In this document: piece by piece, positions 10,591 to 21,369 of the stretch
Layout: the number at the start of each line of letters is the position of its first letter
How positions within the stretch are numbered: the stretch's first letter is position 1
Assembly (NCBI RefSeq): GCF_000276665.1
Contig: NW_004955481.1
Span: forward strand, 3,995,557-4,059,556
Reading direction: 5' to 3'
Source: Chinchilla lanigera
Lineage: Eukaryota > Chordata > Mammalia > Rodentia > Chinchillidae
Length of the DNA stretch: 64,000 nt
The notes under the pieces: model-generated
Told to the model about the DNA's origin: nothing
Database searches by the model: none
The model's input: only the letters and a program-made list of their open reading frames with translations
Program-made: the position numbers and the translations under genes

Positions 10591-11510
10591 GGCCAAACCA
10601 CCTAAATTGCTCTGTAAAACTGGGCAGCCTGGCTGTACCAGTTACTCTCTCCACCTGTTTCCCATTTCTACTTTTGGGTTTTCTGGAATGTGCTGGTGGC
10701 CACACTCGTCCTTCTGTATTGCCTTTGTGAGGGAGGAGAGGGTAGGTAAGGAGAGGAGGTACCTGCCAGAGATCTTGCAAACCTGGCAGGCTGGGCCTCT
10801 TGGGATCGTCTTCCTTCCTGGAAGAATAGCTTAGGAGGGAAGCAGCTTCTCTTTAGAAGCCTTGGGGATGCAGCCTGGTACCCAGCCTGTAGTCATGCAA
10901 ACTCTTGCCATCCACATTACATATGGGGTGCTATAGGCCTTTGGGGAGCTGGCCTTGCCGGTATAGAAATATTCTGTTTGGGTCTGGTGATCCGTGCTGG
11001 TTCCTCAGCCGGTACTCACTCTGTCCTGCCAGTGTCTACTGTTGTATGTCCAGAGCCACAGAGAAGATGATCTTCCTGAACATCATGTTTGGGGTGAGGG
11101 ATTCCTGAACCCTTGGGTGAGGGATTGTTACCTCCTCACCCAGGGGAACTGCTTTGTCCGGGCTGTGTCTTTAACTGCAAGGCATTCTTTGCGGCCTTCA
11201 CTAGATTTGGCCTCTGCTAAGGGAAGCCTGCTCTCCCCTCCTGGTCCACTGTGATGAAGAAGGACTGGGATGCAGCTGTCCTCCTGCTGGACAGTGCCTG
11301 GGCAGTGCAGGTCCCAGTGGTGAGGCCCAGGCTCACCACTGCCTGGTAGTGAGAAGCAGCCACGGCAAGGCAGCAACAGCCCTGAGCTCCAACAAGGCAA
11401 TGCTACCCAGTGAACAATCCCACCATCTTGCTTGATCTTTGAGGAAGAACTCAGAGTGTACATGGGAAACCCTGCTTCCTCCTGAAGACATTGTTTCTAT
11501 AGACATTTTG
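10591..11510. other. Intergenic DNA without recognisable gene
   Basis: Overlapping 60-110 codon frames on both strands, with no domain, signal or splice context that I can support. Confidence 0.5.
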
Positions 11511-11634
11511 TAGCGAAGTGATTAAGAACAAGACCTCTGGATCCAGACTGTCTGGGTTCAAGTCCCAGCCCTGTTACTTTTCCAGCTGCATAATCTTGGA
11601 CAAGTTGCTTACCCTCTCTGGATTCCAGTTTCTT

Positions 11635-11789
11635 TTTGTTTTTGCCTTTTTAAGACAGGGTTTCGCTATGCAGTTCAGGCTGGCCTTGAGCTCACTTTGT
11701 AGCCCAAGCTGGCCTTGAACTTGCAACGATCCTCCTGCCTCAGCCTCCCGAGTGCTGGGATTATAGGCATGCACCACCACGCCCGGCTT
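11635..11789 (-). repeat. B1 SINE, antisense
   Basis: 'tttgcctttttaagacagggtttcgc ... cgagtgctgggattataggcatgcaccaccacgcccgg'. First of two insertions into the same 17-base target. Confidence 0.94.
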
Positions 11790-11806
11790 CTGGATTCTAG
11801 TTTCTT

Positions 11807-11898
11807 TCTTTTTTTTTTTTTTTCCTGTACCAGGAATCGAACTCATGACTTTGTGCTTGCCAGGCAGGTGCTGTGCTGCTGAGCTAAACCCCTAGCCC
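11807..11898 (-). repeat. ID SINE, antisense
   Basis: T-tract, 'cctgtaccaggaatcgaactcatgac ... gctgagctaaacccctagcc'. Second insertion into the target sequence already duplicated by the B1. Confidence 0.94.
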
Positions 11899-12000
11899 CT
11901 GGATTCCAGTTTCTTTACCTGAAAAATCAGAATAGTGGTAGATTCTACTTCTGAACAATGTTGTGAGGATGAAATGATGTTATGACTATAAAGTTCTAAC

Positions 12001-12490
12001 CAGCAGCAGCTAACAATAACATGGCTCTTGTGCTAAGCTTAGCTGCCTAGAGACCTACTTTGCCTTGCTAGCTGGTCCACTCAGAATGGTGGAATCCTTG
12101 GTCACATCCTCCCTTGCTGGCTCTGATGGCTGTTCGTGGCCAAGTGCCCACAAGACTTCCTTCCTAGTCACTATCTCAACACTTCTGGTCCCCATGCCAT
12201 CTTGTTTCAGGCTGGCATTCTCATCCCTGGACTACTGTTGCTGACAAGCACCTCTCTGGCCGAACTGCGCCTCCCTCCATGCCAACCTGTGCCTGCCTCC
12301 TGGCCCACTCTCCTTGAACTGAGCGCTTGAAGCTCCTCAGCATCCGGCCTCTTCCATGAAGCAGCTGGACTTCCTTTTCCAGCCTGATCACCCATTCCTT
12401 TACAGAGAACCCCTCCATTCTGGCTAGCCTGGGACGTTCACAGACTCCTTCATCTCCCACCTTTTGCTCCTGCCTCTTCTCAGAGAGCTC
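12001..12490. other. Intergenic DNA without recognisable gene
   Basis: No repeat or gene recognised; short frames on both strands only. Confidence 0.5.
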
Positions 12491-12494
12491 TGAC

Positions 12495-12830
12495 TGGGGA
12501 GACTTCAGAGTTGAATCTAGTTCAAACCCTGACCTGTCACTTGCTGACTATATGAACTTGGGCAGGCTGTCCTGGTGCTTTGCGGATAGTTTTCTTACAT
12601 ATAAATGGGATTGTTGAAAGGATTAAACAAGGGGCTGGGGATTTAGCTCAGCGGCAAAAAGCGCCTGCCTGGCAAGCGCAAGGTCATGAGTTCGGTTCCC
12701 GGTACTGGAGAAAAACCAAAACCAAAAAAAAAAAAAAAAAGAAAGGATTAAACAAGATAGTACAAGTAAAGTGCCACGCACACAGTACTCTTCAACGAGC
12801 AGTAAATGTTATGATTCTCACCTAAACTCT
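12495..12830 (+). repeat. MIR split by an ID element
   Basis: 'gttgaatctagttcaaaccctgacctgtcacttgctgactatatgaacttgggc' and 'gtgccacgcacacagtactcttcaacgagcagtaaatg' are MIR halves around the ID at 12,632-12,740. Confidence 0.87.
12632..12740 (+). repeat. Young ID SINE, perfect 16-base duplication
   Basis: Body 'gggctggggatttagctcagcggcaaaaagcgcctgcc ... gagttcggttcccggtactgg' plus an A-tail. gaaaggattaaacaag is repeated exactly at 12,616-12,631 and 12,741-12,756. Confidence 0.97.
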
Positions 12831-12919
12831 GCACCAGGGATGTAGCTCAGTGGTAGAGCACCTGATTAGCATATGTGAGGCCTTGAGCTCAATCCCCAGC
12901 ACCAGAAGAAAAAAAAAAC
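12831..12919 (+). repeat. dID/ID-type SINE
   Basis: 'gggatgtagctcagtggtagagcacctgattagcatatgtgaggcc...gagctcaatccccagcacc' and an A-tail. It is closer to the older dID type than to the young ID copies. Confidence 0.85.
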
Positions 12920-13877
12920 TCTATTATTAGGTGCTCAGATCTACTCTTTTTTCTATAACGCCGTCCTTGACTGCTGCCCCGGTCCTTCCCTCCTCATAGC
13001 CTCCATGGGGATTCTTGAGAATTAGTCATGCTTGGATTTGTGACTTCCCTTTCAACTTCTCCTTCACTGTGGTCTTGAGCAGCTTTTAAATCATGAGAGC
13101 TTGGGGAGCACAGTTACTCTGCACATCCTTGACGGAGGATATGGTCTTCCTCTATCCGGGTGGCCATTGTCTTCCACTAAGCATGCAGCCTTGGAGGGAC
13201 ACTCGTGGAGTGGTGAGGGAGGAAGGGGACACCTGCCTAGCCAGCCAGATCAGCCAAATCAACCCTGGAGATCAGTGAGGTGACGGATGTCACAGCCAGA
13301 TCACCCTCACATCCAGCAGTTACTTAAATCTATCCTGCTGTGTAACACTGTCCGTGGCTCTGACTGGCCTTTTTATCTCAGGCTGAGTAGTGATTTGTTT
13401 CGCAGGAGGAGGACACAAATTCTGCTTCCAGCTTAGCACTTTGCCATGGAATAGGAGCTTGGCTCTTATACACTGATTTGATTAATTTTGATATGTTTAA
13501 CTAGAATTAGGAATGCATCCAGACAGGACTACCCTGAGGTGTGCCGAAAAGCCAGAAGAGATAAATATTCTTTCACATATTTCCACAATTTGGGCTAATT
13601 TCTAATTAGCCCCAAATTTCTAATAAGATTGTAACAACTAAGGAAGTTCTTTCTAAGGTCTAATTTGAGTCCTGCTTGTTGCAGTTGAAGCCGAATCTGT
13701 CCTCTTTGGGTCTCAAATGACTGATGCTTAGGTCCTCAAAAGTAAGCAGGGCAATATCCAGTATAACTGGAGGTGTGAACCTCCTGTCACCCAGCCCTTC
13801 TATTCTTAAATGTACTCCCTGGAAAATCTTTTGCACTATTAGCCCTTGAAAATATGTTTTAAAATTGGACAACTTGA
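12920..13877. other. Intergenic DNA without recognisable gene
   Basis: Nothing recognised. The 98-codon minus-strand frame at 13,660-13,956 runs into the neighbouring B1 and is not supported. Confidence 0.5.
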
Positions 13878-14028
13878 GATCAGGTGTGGTGGTGCATTCC
13901 TGTAACCCCAGCGCTTGGGAGACTGAGACAGAAGAATCATTGTGATTCAAGGCCATCCTGAGCTACATAGTGAGTTCAAGGGCAGCTTGGACTACACAGC
14001 GAGCCTCTGTCTATAAATAAGTAAATAA
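13878..14028 (+). repeat. B1 SINE
   Basis: 'caggtgtggtggtgcattcctgtaaccccagcgcttggg ... ctacatagtgagttcaag ... cactgagcctctgtct'-type order with an A/T-rich tail; moderately diverged. Confidence 0.88.
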
Positions 14029-14299
14029 CAAACATTTGATTCAGGACAGTGGTTGTCACTGGAAGGGGACAGTAAACAGGGTATTGCTAAGTGTTCAGAC
14101 TGAGATTGAATGATGCTTGCTTTATTTCTGAATAACTTACCCTTTTGTATCTGAATTATTGTTACTTACATTGTTTTGAAGAGAGGTTAAATGATTTGCT
14201 GATACTGTGTGGGAAATCAGGAGATCGTGTTGGTGCCTCTTTCTTTGGATTTGTGGAACTTACTTGTAGAGATAATGAGACCCGAGTTCTTTTTTCTTT

Positions 14300-14383
14300 T
14301 GATTTTTTGGTGCTAGGTATTGAACCCAGGGCCTCACACAAGCTGAGCATATATTCTACCACTGAGCTATACCCCCATCTCTA
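14300..14383 (-). repeat. dID/ID-type SINE, antisense
   Basis: 'ttttttggtgctaggtattgaacccagggcctcacac ... ctaccactgagctatacccccat', flanked by gacccgagttct and gacctgagtttt. Confidence 0.87.
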
Positions 14384-14389
14384 GACCTG

Positions 14390-14565
14390 AGTTTTAATCT
14401 TGCCTGTGGTACCATCTAGGTATGTAGCCTTGACCAATTTCTTTAATGTCTTAAGTCTCAGTTTCCCACTTATATACAAGGATAACAATCTCCAGTTTGC
14501 AGGGCTGTTGGTGGGATTAAAATGGAAGTGGTCCTCAAGGTGTCCCGCCCTGTGCGTGGCACAGA
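14390..14565 (+). repeat. MIR fragment
   Basis: 'gttttaatcttgcctgtggtacc...tgtagccttgaccaatttctttaatgtcttaagtctcagtttccc...agggctgttggtgggattaaaa' follows the MIR order. Confidence 0.78.
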
Positions 14566-15072
14566 GTGGCACTGTAGCACGTGTCCCTCTTCCTCATGCT
14601 CACTATCAGACCTTCTTCTCCTGGCCCCCTCTTGTTCCCAGGGGCCTTAGCCAACCTGTTCTCATCTTGGATCAGGAATCTCTTCTGAAGGGAAAGCCAC
14701 TTTTCTTGTAATTTTGACATCAGATTCATGGCAATAGTTCATAGAAATAATTAATCTTAAGTATATTAATTCTCTCAATAGCTGTTAGCTATCTCATTGC
14801 AGTCTCAGCAGTGTGCTTGGTATGGGGGGCATGGAGGAAGAAATAGGAATAAAACTGGTGTTGAAACACCATGGTTAGAAATGGTTAGAAATACCATACA
14901 CACTCAGAATGATAAATGTGGTAACAGAGACAAGTGGAATTGCTGCTTTCAATGAGGGGAAGATAAACCCTTCATGAAGGAGCTGAGGAGCAGCTCCACA
15001 AAGGAGCCAAAAGGGGGATGGACTCTAAAGATTCAGAAGCGCCCCCAGATTAGCAGATGGGGAAGAATGTTT
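14566..15072. other. Intergenic DNA, possible old LINE2-like remnant
   Basis: 'agcagtgtgcttggtatggggggcatggagg...' and 'cttcatgaaggagctgaggagcag' have the flavour of L2-class repeats, but I cannot assign them firmly. No gene. Confidence 0.35.
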
Positions 15073-15086
15073 CAAATTGAGGGGTA

Positions 15087-15222
15087 ATCTTAGCACTCAG
15101 GAGGCTGAGGCAGAGGGATCACCATGAGTTAAAAGCCAGCCTGGATTACTTAGTGAATTCAAGGCCAGGGTGAACAGATGTTGTCTCAAAAAACAAACAA
15201 AACAAAACAAACAAAAAAAAAG
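15087..15222 (+). repeat. 5'-truncated B1 SINE with target-site duplication
   Basis: Starts inside the B1 body ('atcttagcactcaggaggctgaggc') and ends in an (AAAAC)n tail. caaattgaggggta is repeated at 15,073-15,086 and 15,223-15,236. Confidence 0.93.
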
Positions 15223-15344
15223 TCAAATTGAGGGGTAGTATATGCACAGACATGATGACATATTCACGGAGAAATAAGGCATTTCCCCCCACTGCCGTAG
15301 GCTTTTGGATTATGCTGGGAAGCCTGGAGTCTCTCTGTCCCCTA

Positions 15345-15568
15345 GGCTAGGAGTTGGCAAACTGTAGCTCTCAGGCCAACTGTGTCCCACCACCTGTTTT
15401 TGTAAGTAAAATTTTATTGGCACACAGCCATGCCCATTCATTTATGTATTGTCTGTGGCTGCTTTTGTATGGCTGTTTTGAACAGCTGAGACAGAGACCA
15501 TCTGGTCTGAAAAGCCTAAGCTATTTACTATCAGACCCTCTATGGAAAAATTTGTTGACCCATGTGCT
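15345..15568 (-). mobile_element. Old non-autonomous DNA transposon (hAT/MER type)
   Basis: 'aggagttggcaaactgtagctctcaggccaactgtg...aaattttattggcacacagcc...gtctgtggctgcttttg...gagacagagaccatctggtctg...aaaatttgttgaccc' matches, in antisense, a familiar element that reads 'gtaaagggccagatagtaaatattttaggc' on the other strand. The exact family name is not certain. Confidence 0.72.
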
Positions 15569-16087
15569 AGGCCATTGGGAGTCCTTTAAGAAATCCAAAC
15601 CAGGAAGTGATGTGATCATATTTTTATTTTAGAAGGATCAGTCTGACAGCCACATGGAGAAAGCGTTGGAGAGGGTGCCGTGGAAGCAGGTGATATGGCT
15701 GTTGTAGTTGCCTAGACAAGAGCTAAAAAGACCTGAAAAGAGGCAGTGGCAATGAGGATGAGCAGATGATACAGACTGGAGAGATATTTATGGAGCCGTG
15801 CCTGAGTAGATGGAGCCTAAAGGAGAAGCTTGTGGCAGGTAGAGTGGACTGTCCATCATACACTGAGAGTTAGGGTCATTACTAAAGGAAGAAGTTGGTG
15901 AAGAAGGATGTACATTGGGCTTTGGACCCAATTAGTTTGGGGAATTTGCAAATGATGGCGGAAATACCAGGCTGGCTTCTAAGGTGGAGTCTTCCATGGG
16001 GATTTAGTTATCCATTGTGTAGGAAATAGTTCAGAGTCCTAGGAATGAATAAGATCTCCTAAGGGGGTATAGGATCATAAGAGCAGA
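15569..16087 (+). repeat. Probable LINE2-class remnant
   Basis: 'agtgatgtgatcatatttttattttagaaggatcagtctgacagcc...ggaagcaggtgatatggctgttgtagttgcctagacaagagc...gagagatatttatggagcc' resembles a widespread old mammalian repeat I associate with L2. Family call from memory only. Confidence 0.5.
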
Positions 16088-16280
16088 AGGTAGCTGGGTG
16101 TGGTGGCACATACCTGTAATCCTAGCACTCAGAAGGCTGGGGCAGGAGGATTGGTAGTTCAAGGCCAGCCTGGGTTGCATAGCAAATTCAAAGTCAGCCT
16201 GGACTACATAGGAAACACTGTCTCAATCGAAACAAAAGAAAAGGAGAAAAAGGAAAAAACTAGAAGGCAAATAAAGAAAT
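16088..16280 (+). repeat. B1 SINE
   Basis: 'gtagctgggtgtggtggcacatacctgtaatcctagcactcagaaggctggggc ... ctacataggaaacactgtctcaa' with an A-rich tail containing G. Confidence 0.9.
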
Positions 16281-16377
16281 TCTGAGAAGTGCCAGCAATG
16301 AAGGTCAAATAGATGAAGTTTATGTGGCAAGAAAATCCAGAATTGTTTCTGAGGCCAACTTCTAAAAACCAGGCAAG

Positions 16378-16466
16378 CTGGGGATATAGTTCAGTGGCAC
16401 AAGTGCCTACCTGGCAAGCGCAAGGTCCTGAGTTCAATTCCCAGTACCAAAAAAAAATAAAAAAAT
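16378..16466 (+). repeat. ID SINE, perfect 14-base duplication
   Basis: 'ctggggatatagttcagtggcacaagtgcctacctggc...gagttcaattcccagtacc' plus A-tail, between exact copies of aaaaaccaggcaag at 16,364-16,377 and 16,467-16,480. Confidence 0.95.
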
Positions 16467-16764
16467 AAAAACCAGGCAAGTCAAATAGATAGTGCTGAGA
16501 GCCTTTCTCTAGAATTAGCAATTAGGAAGTGATTGCTTGAGGGATTAACTCACACGTGGGACTTATTCAATTTTAGCACTAAAAATCTCATATTACGTGA
16601 ACACGCTCAGCCTGCAGCAAACCAGAATTATTGGTAACCACACTGTTGACCTTACCAAGAGTGATATTTAAGAAAGTTTAGCTTCAAAAGTAACTAGCTT
16701 CTGGAGGCACGGACTTTCCATGAGTTGGTAACCTAAATTCTGGATTGATTCTGTTCAAATCTCT

Positions 16765-17195
16765 CTGCGTTAGTCAGCTTTCCTGTTGATGGATACAATA
16801 CCCAACGCTCTCAATTTAAAGGAGGGGAGGCTTAATCTGGCTCATGGTTCAGAGGATTCAGTCCATGGTTGCTGGATCCAAGACAGAAACATCATGGTGG
16901 AAGAGTGGGGTGAAGGAAAGTTGCTTACTTTATGGCAGCCAGGAAGCAAAGATAGAAAGGAGCAGCCAGGTTCAGGAATATAACCTTCCAAGTCACACCC
17001 CAGTGACCCACCTCCAACCAGGCCCCACCTCCTAAAAACTCAGTCAAAGGGTCTTGTTATGTTGCCCAGACTAACAACTCATTAATGGATTAATCCACTG
17101 ATGGTGTCCCCATGATCCAATCTCCTTCCAAAAACCTCACCTCTGCATATATGAGACTTTTAGGGGTCATTTTAGATCTAAACCATAACACACAC
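16765..17195. repeat. Interspersed repeat of unresolved class
   Basis: 'ctgcgttagtcagctttcctgttg...aggcttaatctggctcatggttcagaggattcagtccatgg...aacatcatggtggaagag...catggcagcc-like...ctccaaccaggccccacctcc...aatggattaatccactgatgg...atctaaaccataacac' is a repeat seen widely in rodent genomes. I recognise the pattern but not its class with confidence. A short foreign piece lies at about 17,049-17,076. Confidence 0.6.
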
Positions 17196-17333
17196 TCCAA
17201 GATAATAATGAGAGGGTCTCTCTTTGTACAGCACTTGACCACTATCTAACCTCAGTTAATCCGTGCAACAATTTTGTGAGGTAGGAATTTGTAGCTCCAG
17301 TTTCATAGCAGTAGAAACTAAGAAGTTATTTGA

Positions 17334-17507
17334 GCAGGGCACGGTGGCGCACCCCTGTAATCCCAGCACTCGGGAGGCTGAGGCAGGAGGATCATTGTGA
17401 GTTCGAGACCAGCCTGGGCTACAAAGTGAGCTCAAAGCTAGCCTGAACTGCATAGAGAGACCCTGTCTCAAAAAAAGACCAAAAAAAAAAAAAAAAAAAA
17501 AAAAAAA
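17334..17507 (+). repeat. Young full-length B1 SINE, perfect 13-base duplication
   Basis: 'gcagggcacggtggcgcacccctgtaatcccagcactcgggaggctgaggc ... gagaccctgtctca' and a pure A-tail longer than 25 bases. agaagttatttga is exact at 17,321-17,333 and 17,508-17,520. The intact A-tail implies recent insertion. Confidence 0.97.
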
Positions 17508-17520
17508 AGAAGTTATTTGA

Positions 17521-17940
17521 TGAAGCTTTTTTAGAAAGTAATTAGAAGAGATAGGGCTCAAGCTCCAGTCTTTGGACTCCAGAAGCACTTGCCCAGGCAG
17601 TCTCTAGATCAAAGAGTAGGCAGGAGGCAGCAGAAGACAAGCAGTAACAAGAGAAGCAGCAGCCCCCTTTCTGTCCCTTCTATTCCATGCAGGCTACACA
17701 CCCTTAGGGTACATAGCACTCCTACCCAGGCTGGAGTACCCTTAATCTCAGCATCACACATTCTAGATCCAGCCACCTCCACAAAGCCCCACTCATGACC
17801 ACACGAGGCTTTGGGGAACATCTAGATGCAAGACATAGCAGGAACCCCCAGCTATGTGCAGATTAGAAAGGCCGACACATAAATGAGGCTTTCAAGGGTT
17901 TTTGAAGAGGGAATATATTTTATTCAATGGCTGAGTTCTT
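17521..17940. other. Intergenic DNA without recognisable gene
   Basis: Only short frames, including a 69-70 codon pair on opposite strands at 17,589-17,821. No support for coding. Confidence 0.5.
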
Positions 17941-18235
17941 TAAAAAGTTTTTTTGCATGTGATAAAATATTCATACCATAAAATTTATCATTTTAACTTT
18001 TTTTGTAGTGCTGAGGATTGAACTCAAAGACTTGACATACTAAGCAAGTACTGTACAACAGAGCTACACACGCCAATCCCATCTTAACCATTTAAAAATG
18101 TATAGAAGCATTAAGTTCATTCACAATGTTGTACAACCATCAACGTATCTATTAAATTTCCAATGTGTTAAGTGTCATTTCAGAGATAACCAGCTACTCT
18201 ATACCTGATAAAGAAGGCTATATAATTAATGAACT
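17941..18235 (+). mobile_element. L1M 3'-end fragment split by an antisense ID-type SINE
   Basis: 'catgtgataaaatattcataccataaaatttatcattttaac' and 'accatttaaaaatgtatagaagcattaagttcattcacaatgttgtacaaccatcaac' are two consecutive pieces of the old L1M 3' UTR. Bases 18,001-18,082 between them are an antisense ID-type body. Confidence 0.8.
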
Positions 18236-18630
18236 ATTCTTGCCCTACAAAAATCAAACTCAAATCTGCACAAGTCTCACGAATCCATGAATTTTTAGGT
18301 TATTAAATAATAGCATGGAGGTTCAATCAATAAAACCTAGATTATGCAAAAATCTATAGGATAAATGGCCTAGATTGTTCCACAAATAAGTTTTAGGGCA
18401 GAAAGAGAGAAAAAGATAGAAGGGCAAACTTTATATTAAAATATACTTAAAGTCCTGCCAACTAATTGTAATGTGTGCATCTTGATTCAAGTAAATTGGT
18501 TTTAGAAACTTACAGAGACAATTGAAACTCAACTATTTGAATTTATATTGTTAAGGAATAATTGTTATTCTTTAACATTATTAAAGAATAAAGGAGAATT
18601 TTTAAAAATGGTAATGTGGTTTTTTAAAAT
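18236..18630. other. A/T-rich intergenic DNA
   Basis: A/T-rich sequence, probably an eroded LINE, without recognisable motifs. Confidence 0.4.
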
Positions 18631-18639
18631 TTATCTTAA

Positions 18640-18794
18640 TTTTTTTTTGCCTTTTTGAGACAGGGTCTCGCTATGCAGTTCAGGCTGGCCTTGAGCTCAC
18701 TTTGTAGCCCAGGCTGGTCTCGAACTCTCAATGATCCTCCTGCCTCAGCCTCCCGAGTGCTGGGATTACAGGTGTGCGGCACCACGCCTGGCTG
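18640..18794 (-). repeat. B1 SINE, antisense, with duplication
   Basis: Full B1 ('gcctttttgagacagggtctcgc' to 'gcaccacgcctgg'). 'ggtaatgtggtttt' before it and 'ggtaatgtagtttt' after it mark the insertion. Confidence 0.94.
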
Positions 18795-18821
18795 GTAATG
18801 TAGTTTTATTTTAAAGTCTTG

Positions 18822-18958
18822 TTGGGTGTGGTGGCGCATGGCTGAGGCAGGAGGACTGCCATGAGTTCAAGGCCAGCACAGGCTACATAGTGAGTTCAAG
18901 GCCAGCCTGAACCACACATCAAGACCCTGTCTCAAAAAAAATAATAAAATAAAATAAA
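18822..18958 (+). repeat. B1 SINE, internally deleted
   Basis: 'ttgttgggtgtggtggcgcatggctgaggcaggagg': the 'tgtaatcccagcactcgg' segment is missing, the rest is B1, and it ends with an A-rich tail. Confidence 0.88.
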
Positions 18959-19392
18959 GTCTTTATCATAAAAAATAATCCTTATCTTTTAGAGACACAC
19001 ACTGAAATATTTCAGAGTCCAGACAAAAAGATGTGATATTTGAGATTTCCTTTGAAATTATACTGAGGGGATTCTGGGTGGGAACATAGTGAAAGGTCTT
19101 CATAGTGAGAGATGAAAGATCTTCATGAGTTGATAACTATTGAGGTTGTGTGATATATATTTGAGAGTTTCTTATATTATTTACTTTGTATGTGTTTAAC
19201 TTACCAAAATAAAAAATTTAAAGTATCATTTTAGGAGTGTGCTCTTTTGGACTGATCTTTGGCAAGTAATCTAGTCTAAGAACGTAGTTTTCAGTTTCCT
19301 AGAGAGCATTCTTTACCCCCACTCCAACAAATTTCTGTGTGAAGGAATAAAGTTTATAAGCTAACAAGTGCATTTTGAGGTACAAAATTTAA

Positions 19393-19410
19393 AGATGTGT
19401 CTTTTTTTCT

Positions 19411-19442
<32 letters not shown>

Positions 19443-19910
19443 TGGCCTGAGCAAAACCAGCTATCACACAGATTTGCAATCCCTTGGACTTTTAAAAAGG
19501 CAGATCTGTCTATTTTCCATTTATTTATTTAGCTCTCTGCTGGCAATCAAATGGAAGGATCAAACTGAGGGCAACCACTCTACTACTGGGCTACCTCTCA
19601 GTGTAGACTTGTTTGTTTACCATTCTTGTTTTGTTTGGTTTGAGAAAGGGTCTTGCTATGTTGCCCAGACTGGCCTTTAATTCCTGGGCTTAAAGGATCT
19701 TCCTGCCTCAACCTCTGAAGTAAACAGTACTACAGGCCCAGCTTTCATCCCCACCGCCCTTTGTACTGGGGATTGAGCTCAGGGCCTTTGCATTGAGCAA
19801 CATCGCCAACCCTTTTTAAGTTTTGAAACAGGCTCAAACTTGTAATCCTCCTGCCTCAGCCTCACAGAGCGCTCAGATTACAGGTGTATACCACCATGCC
19901 TGACTTCCAT
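19393..19910 (-). repeat. Cluster of old antisense SINE pieces
   Basis: T-rich start (19,400-19,443), then antisense ID-type pieces near 19,530-19,600 and 19,762-19,815 ('tttgtactggggattgagctcagggcc'). Diverged antisense B1-like pieces lie near 19,640-19,745 and 19,820-19,905 ('cctgcctcagcctcacagagcgctcagattacaggtg'). Confidence 0.75.
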
Positions 19911-19999
19911 TGTTTTTGGAGGGTCATGGTATTGTGGTTTACCACAAAACAGGTATCATTTTGCATGCTTTAGATTTGCCTTTTCTTCTAAGGCTCACA

Positions 20000-20545
20000 G
20001 TAACTCCGTGACACACCGGGATACATTATCAGCCCGTTTTACAGATGAGGAAATGGAGGCTCAGAAAGGTTAATAATAACTAACATTTGTTAATGACTTA
20101 CTGTGTTTCAAGTACCTGGCTAATTGCTTTGAATGAATTTGCTTATTTCATCCTCTCAGTCTACTGAGGTAAGCACTATTATTATCCCCATTTTATAGAT
20201 GAGGAAATTGAGGCTTAGAGAAGCAAAGGAGCATGCTGGCAGCCACTACAGCCAAGCATTCTCTTTGCGTGGCCCCAAAGCCCAGGTACTTTGCACACCA
20301 CATGACTCCCAGCATGCAGCCCAGTGAAGCGGCAAGTACTCCGGGCTCTGCTATTTGTTAGCTATGTGGCCTTGGGCAAATTGCTTGGCTTTCTTCAACC
20401 TGGTTTCTAATCTGTAAAATGGGGATAATAACAGCAACTCCCTATTAGGGTAGTGTGAAGACTAAATGAGACAACGCATGTCAAGAAGTTAGCACAGCTG
20501 CCTGACCCACAGTAAGGGGTCAATTGACTCAAGTGATTTTTATTA
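20000..20545 (+). repeat. MIR fragments (about three)
   Basis: 'acagatgaggaaatggaggctcagaaagg' near 20,041, then 'ttgaatgaatttgcttatttcatcctctcagtctactgagg...attattatccccattttatagatgaggaaattgagg' near 20,130-20,225. A further MIR, 'ttagctatgtggccttgggcaaattgcttggc...taaaatggggataataac...gcacagctgcctgacccacagtaaggg', spans 20,350-20,525. Confidence 0.87.
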
Positions 20546-20639
20546 CTATGTTTCTTTAGAGAGGATGTTTCAGTTAAAGCCAGATTGCCTTAGGTATCTT
20601 AGAAAAACTGGTCGTTCTAAAGCCACCTGGGCTTTTTCT

Positions 20640-20775
20640 TTTTCTTTTTCTTTTTTTGTATTTTTAGACAGGGTCTCACTTTGTAGTACAGGCTGGCCTT
20701 GAACTCTTGGTGACCCTCCTGCCTCAGCCTCCCAAGTGCTGGCATTACAGGCATGTGCCACCATGCTCTGCTCCC
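20640..20775 (-). repeat. B1 SINE, antisense, internally shortened
   Basis: T-rich tail, 'agacagggtctcactttgtagtacaggctggccttgaactc', 'cctcccaagtgctggcattacaggcatgtgcc'. One of the two caggctgg blocks is missing. Confidence 0.88.
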
Positions 20776-20847
20776 CTAGGCTATTTTATATGGACATTAT
20801 CCTGGTATTTTTCTGTGAAGAGGAAAGAGGTACTTTATTTTTGTTGT

Positions 20848-20932
20848 TTTGTTCTTGGTGCTACAGACAGAAACCAAGCCCCCATGTACGTTAAGCGAGT
20901 GCTCTACCACTGAACTACGTCTCCAGCCCCTG
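20848..20932 (-). repeat. ID/dID-type SINE, antisense
   Basis: 'ttgttcttggtgctacagacagaaaccaagcccc...gtgctctaccactgaactacgtctccagcccc'. Confidence 0.85.
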
Positions 20933-21184
20933 TTTTTGCTTTAATGTATGGTCTTTGGGAAATAAAAAGCTAGAACCAAGTGACCAACAGCCAGAGTCAC
21001 TGTATCAGTGTGAGAGCTGCTCCGGAGTTTCAGTCTTGCCTGGTGTCCGACACTTTGTGGTTCAGGAAAGAGGAGCTCTTTGGAACACTATGTGCTACCC
21101 TGAAAGTGCCATAGGTGTGTACACATAAATACAAGAGCTGTTTATACACATCTTCATTTCATTGTCTTGGTGTGAGGAAAAGAA

Positions 21185-21345
21185 TACTTTATGGGCTTTG
21201 GAGTCTTAGAGGTCTTGGTTCGAATCCCAAGTCTGTTACAGACCATGTGCATATTACAAGCCTTTTTATTATGTGTTTTATTTCCACAGCTGTCAGTTGG
21301 GAAAGATAAAGCTAATAGCCATGGACAGCTACGTGCTGTGTACTA
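21185..21345 (+). repeat. MIR-like fragment
   Basis: 'tgggctttggagtcttagaggtcttggttcgaatcccaagtctgttac' is the MIR 5' tRNA-like part; 'gtcagttgggaaagataaagctaatagcc' may be its core. Confidence 0.6.
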
Positions 21346-21369
21346 TTCTTTTTATGTATTAACTCATTT

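Larger units (their letters stand above)
11511..12000 (+). repeat. MIR carrying two SINE insertions at one site
   Basis: MIR 5' part 'tggatccagactgtctgggttcaagtcccagccctgttac ... ttggacaagttgcttaccctc' and 3' part 'tgaaaaatcagaatagtgg ... tgtgaggatgaaatgatg'. A 17-base MIR stretch, ctggattccagtttctt, occurs at 11,618-11,634, 11,790-11,806 (one mismatch) and 11,899-11,915, bracketing a B1 and then an ID. Confidence 0.9.

Noticed and set aside
12632..12740. tRNA-Ala-like genes (ID bodies here and elsewhere)
   Set aside because: They carry A-rich tails and target duplications, and occur dozens of times; they are SINEs, not tRNA genes.
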